Made by a program: the position numbers and the translations under genes. The notes under the pieces were generated by a model. The model did no database searches. It was not told the DNA's origin and saw nothing but the letters and a program-made list of their open reading frames with translations. From Treponema sp. (GTDB lineage: Bacteria > Spirochaetota > Spirochaetia > Treponematales > Treponemataceae): a stretch of DNA of 33,631 bases. Below, one piece after another: positions 33,310 to 33,631 of the stretch. The stretch spans positions 1 through 33,631 of the forward strand of contig JAILHV010000193.1 in assembly GCA_024695625.1 (NCBI GenBank), given 5' to 3'. Position 1 is the stretch's first letter, and each line of letters begins with the position of its first letter.

Positions 33310-33366
33310 TCATTTTTCCCTAACAGCAACCAAAAAACTTACCACAAAAAACACTACTTTTATCAT
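33310..33366 (-). other. Very short hydrophobic open frame, probably not functional
   Basis: ATG 33366 follows AAAGGAAAATTAAA and encodes MIKVVFFVVSFLVAVREK then stop, resembling the front of a signal peptide. It may be the relic of a truncated exported-protein gene. The flanking AT-rich gap has nothing else recognisable. Confidence 0.3.
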
Positions 33367-33396
33367 TTTTAATTTTCCTTTATTGGTATGTTATTT

Positions 33397-33608
33397 CTAC
33401 TCAATCATCAGTTTTATATTATCAACGACAGAAATAAATTTCAATCTGCCTTGCACGGACGGAATTGACTCATGCTACAGGGTCTTATCATCAGCTACAG
33501 CCTTTAATTCCTCATAATACTTTTCAAAAATTTTTACAAGAAGATTTTTTCTTGTTCAGTAACAGGTGCCGCTTCACTTTGATTAAAACTAGCCCCTTTT
33601 TCTGACAT
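33397..33608 (-). pseudogene. Broken small gene (frameshift and internal stop)
   Basis: ATG 33608 opens MSEKGASFNQSEAAPVTEQEK and stops soon after at TAA. One frame over, just past a run of six A, the sequence continues LVKIFEKYYEELKAVADD, then KTL, an in-frame TAG, and a tail running to KLMIE and stop at 33397. The continuous plausible protein across the A run points to a frameshifted gene. The parent family is not recognised. A sequencing error could explain the frameshift but not also the TAG. Confidence 0.5.
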
Positions 33609-33631
33609 GAAAATAATACAGAAAACAAGAA

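Overview
The window looks like a chromosomal segment of a spirochaete, most likely a gut or rumen Treponema. The grounds are spirochaete-style lipoboxes, a CarD gene directly followed by a fused ispDF, a very large membrane-anchored coiled-coil protein, a phosphatidylserine/phosphatidylethanolamine operon, and mixed base composition with long A and T runs. The species call is inference. No tRNA, rRNA, CRISPR array, transposase or phage gene was recognised.

Layout. 35-1516 (+) is miaB, whose two halves differ sharply in codon use. 2099-3767 (-) is a folate pair, folE2 and folD. 3874-9372 (+) is a close-packed run: a small exported beta-rich protein, a lipoprotein, a RarA ATPase carrying a ~390-residue extra domain, and an exported protein of unknown function. 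9869-10501 (+) is adk. 10982-12868 (+) holds carD and ispDF. 13152-22514 (-) is one gene of 9.4 kb for a 3120-residue protein with an N-terminal membrane anchor, about 170 eleven-residue (hendecad) repeats, a second coiled-coil region and a small C-terminal helix-turn-helix-like motif. 22677-23351 (-) is a HAD hydrolase. 23510-25558 (+) is an operon of a VTT-family membrane protein, pssA and psd. 26124-32207 (-) holds a 1521-residue acyl-CoA dehydratase activase-like protein and an exported protein. 32889-33251 (-) is a small lipoprotein, followed to the right by a broken gene.

The long gaps between genes are not empty. They hold two dispersed repeat families. Family I (about 250-380 bp) begins with TTTTCTGGACGGTAC within about 20 bp of a stop codon, usually in the same orientation as that gene, and carries hairpins whose loop (CTCCAT) is conserved while the stems differ but still pair. 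Family II (about 150-190 bp) is present twice in opposite orientations, also with conserved hairpin bases and variable interiors.

Functional themes are envelope biology (lipoproteins, phospholipid synthesis, giant coiled-coil protein), folate and isoprenoid supply, and tRNA/DNA maintenance. Several genes have consensus promoters with 17-bp spacers. Two of these (carD, HAD) end so close to the start codon that the mRNAs should be essentially leaderless.
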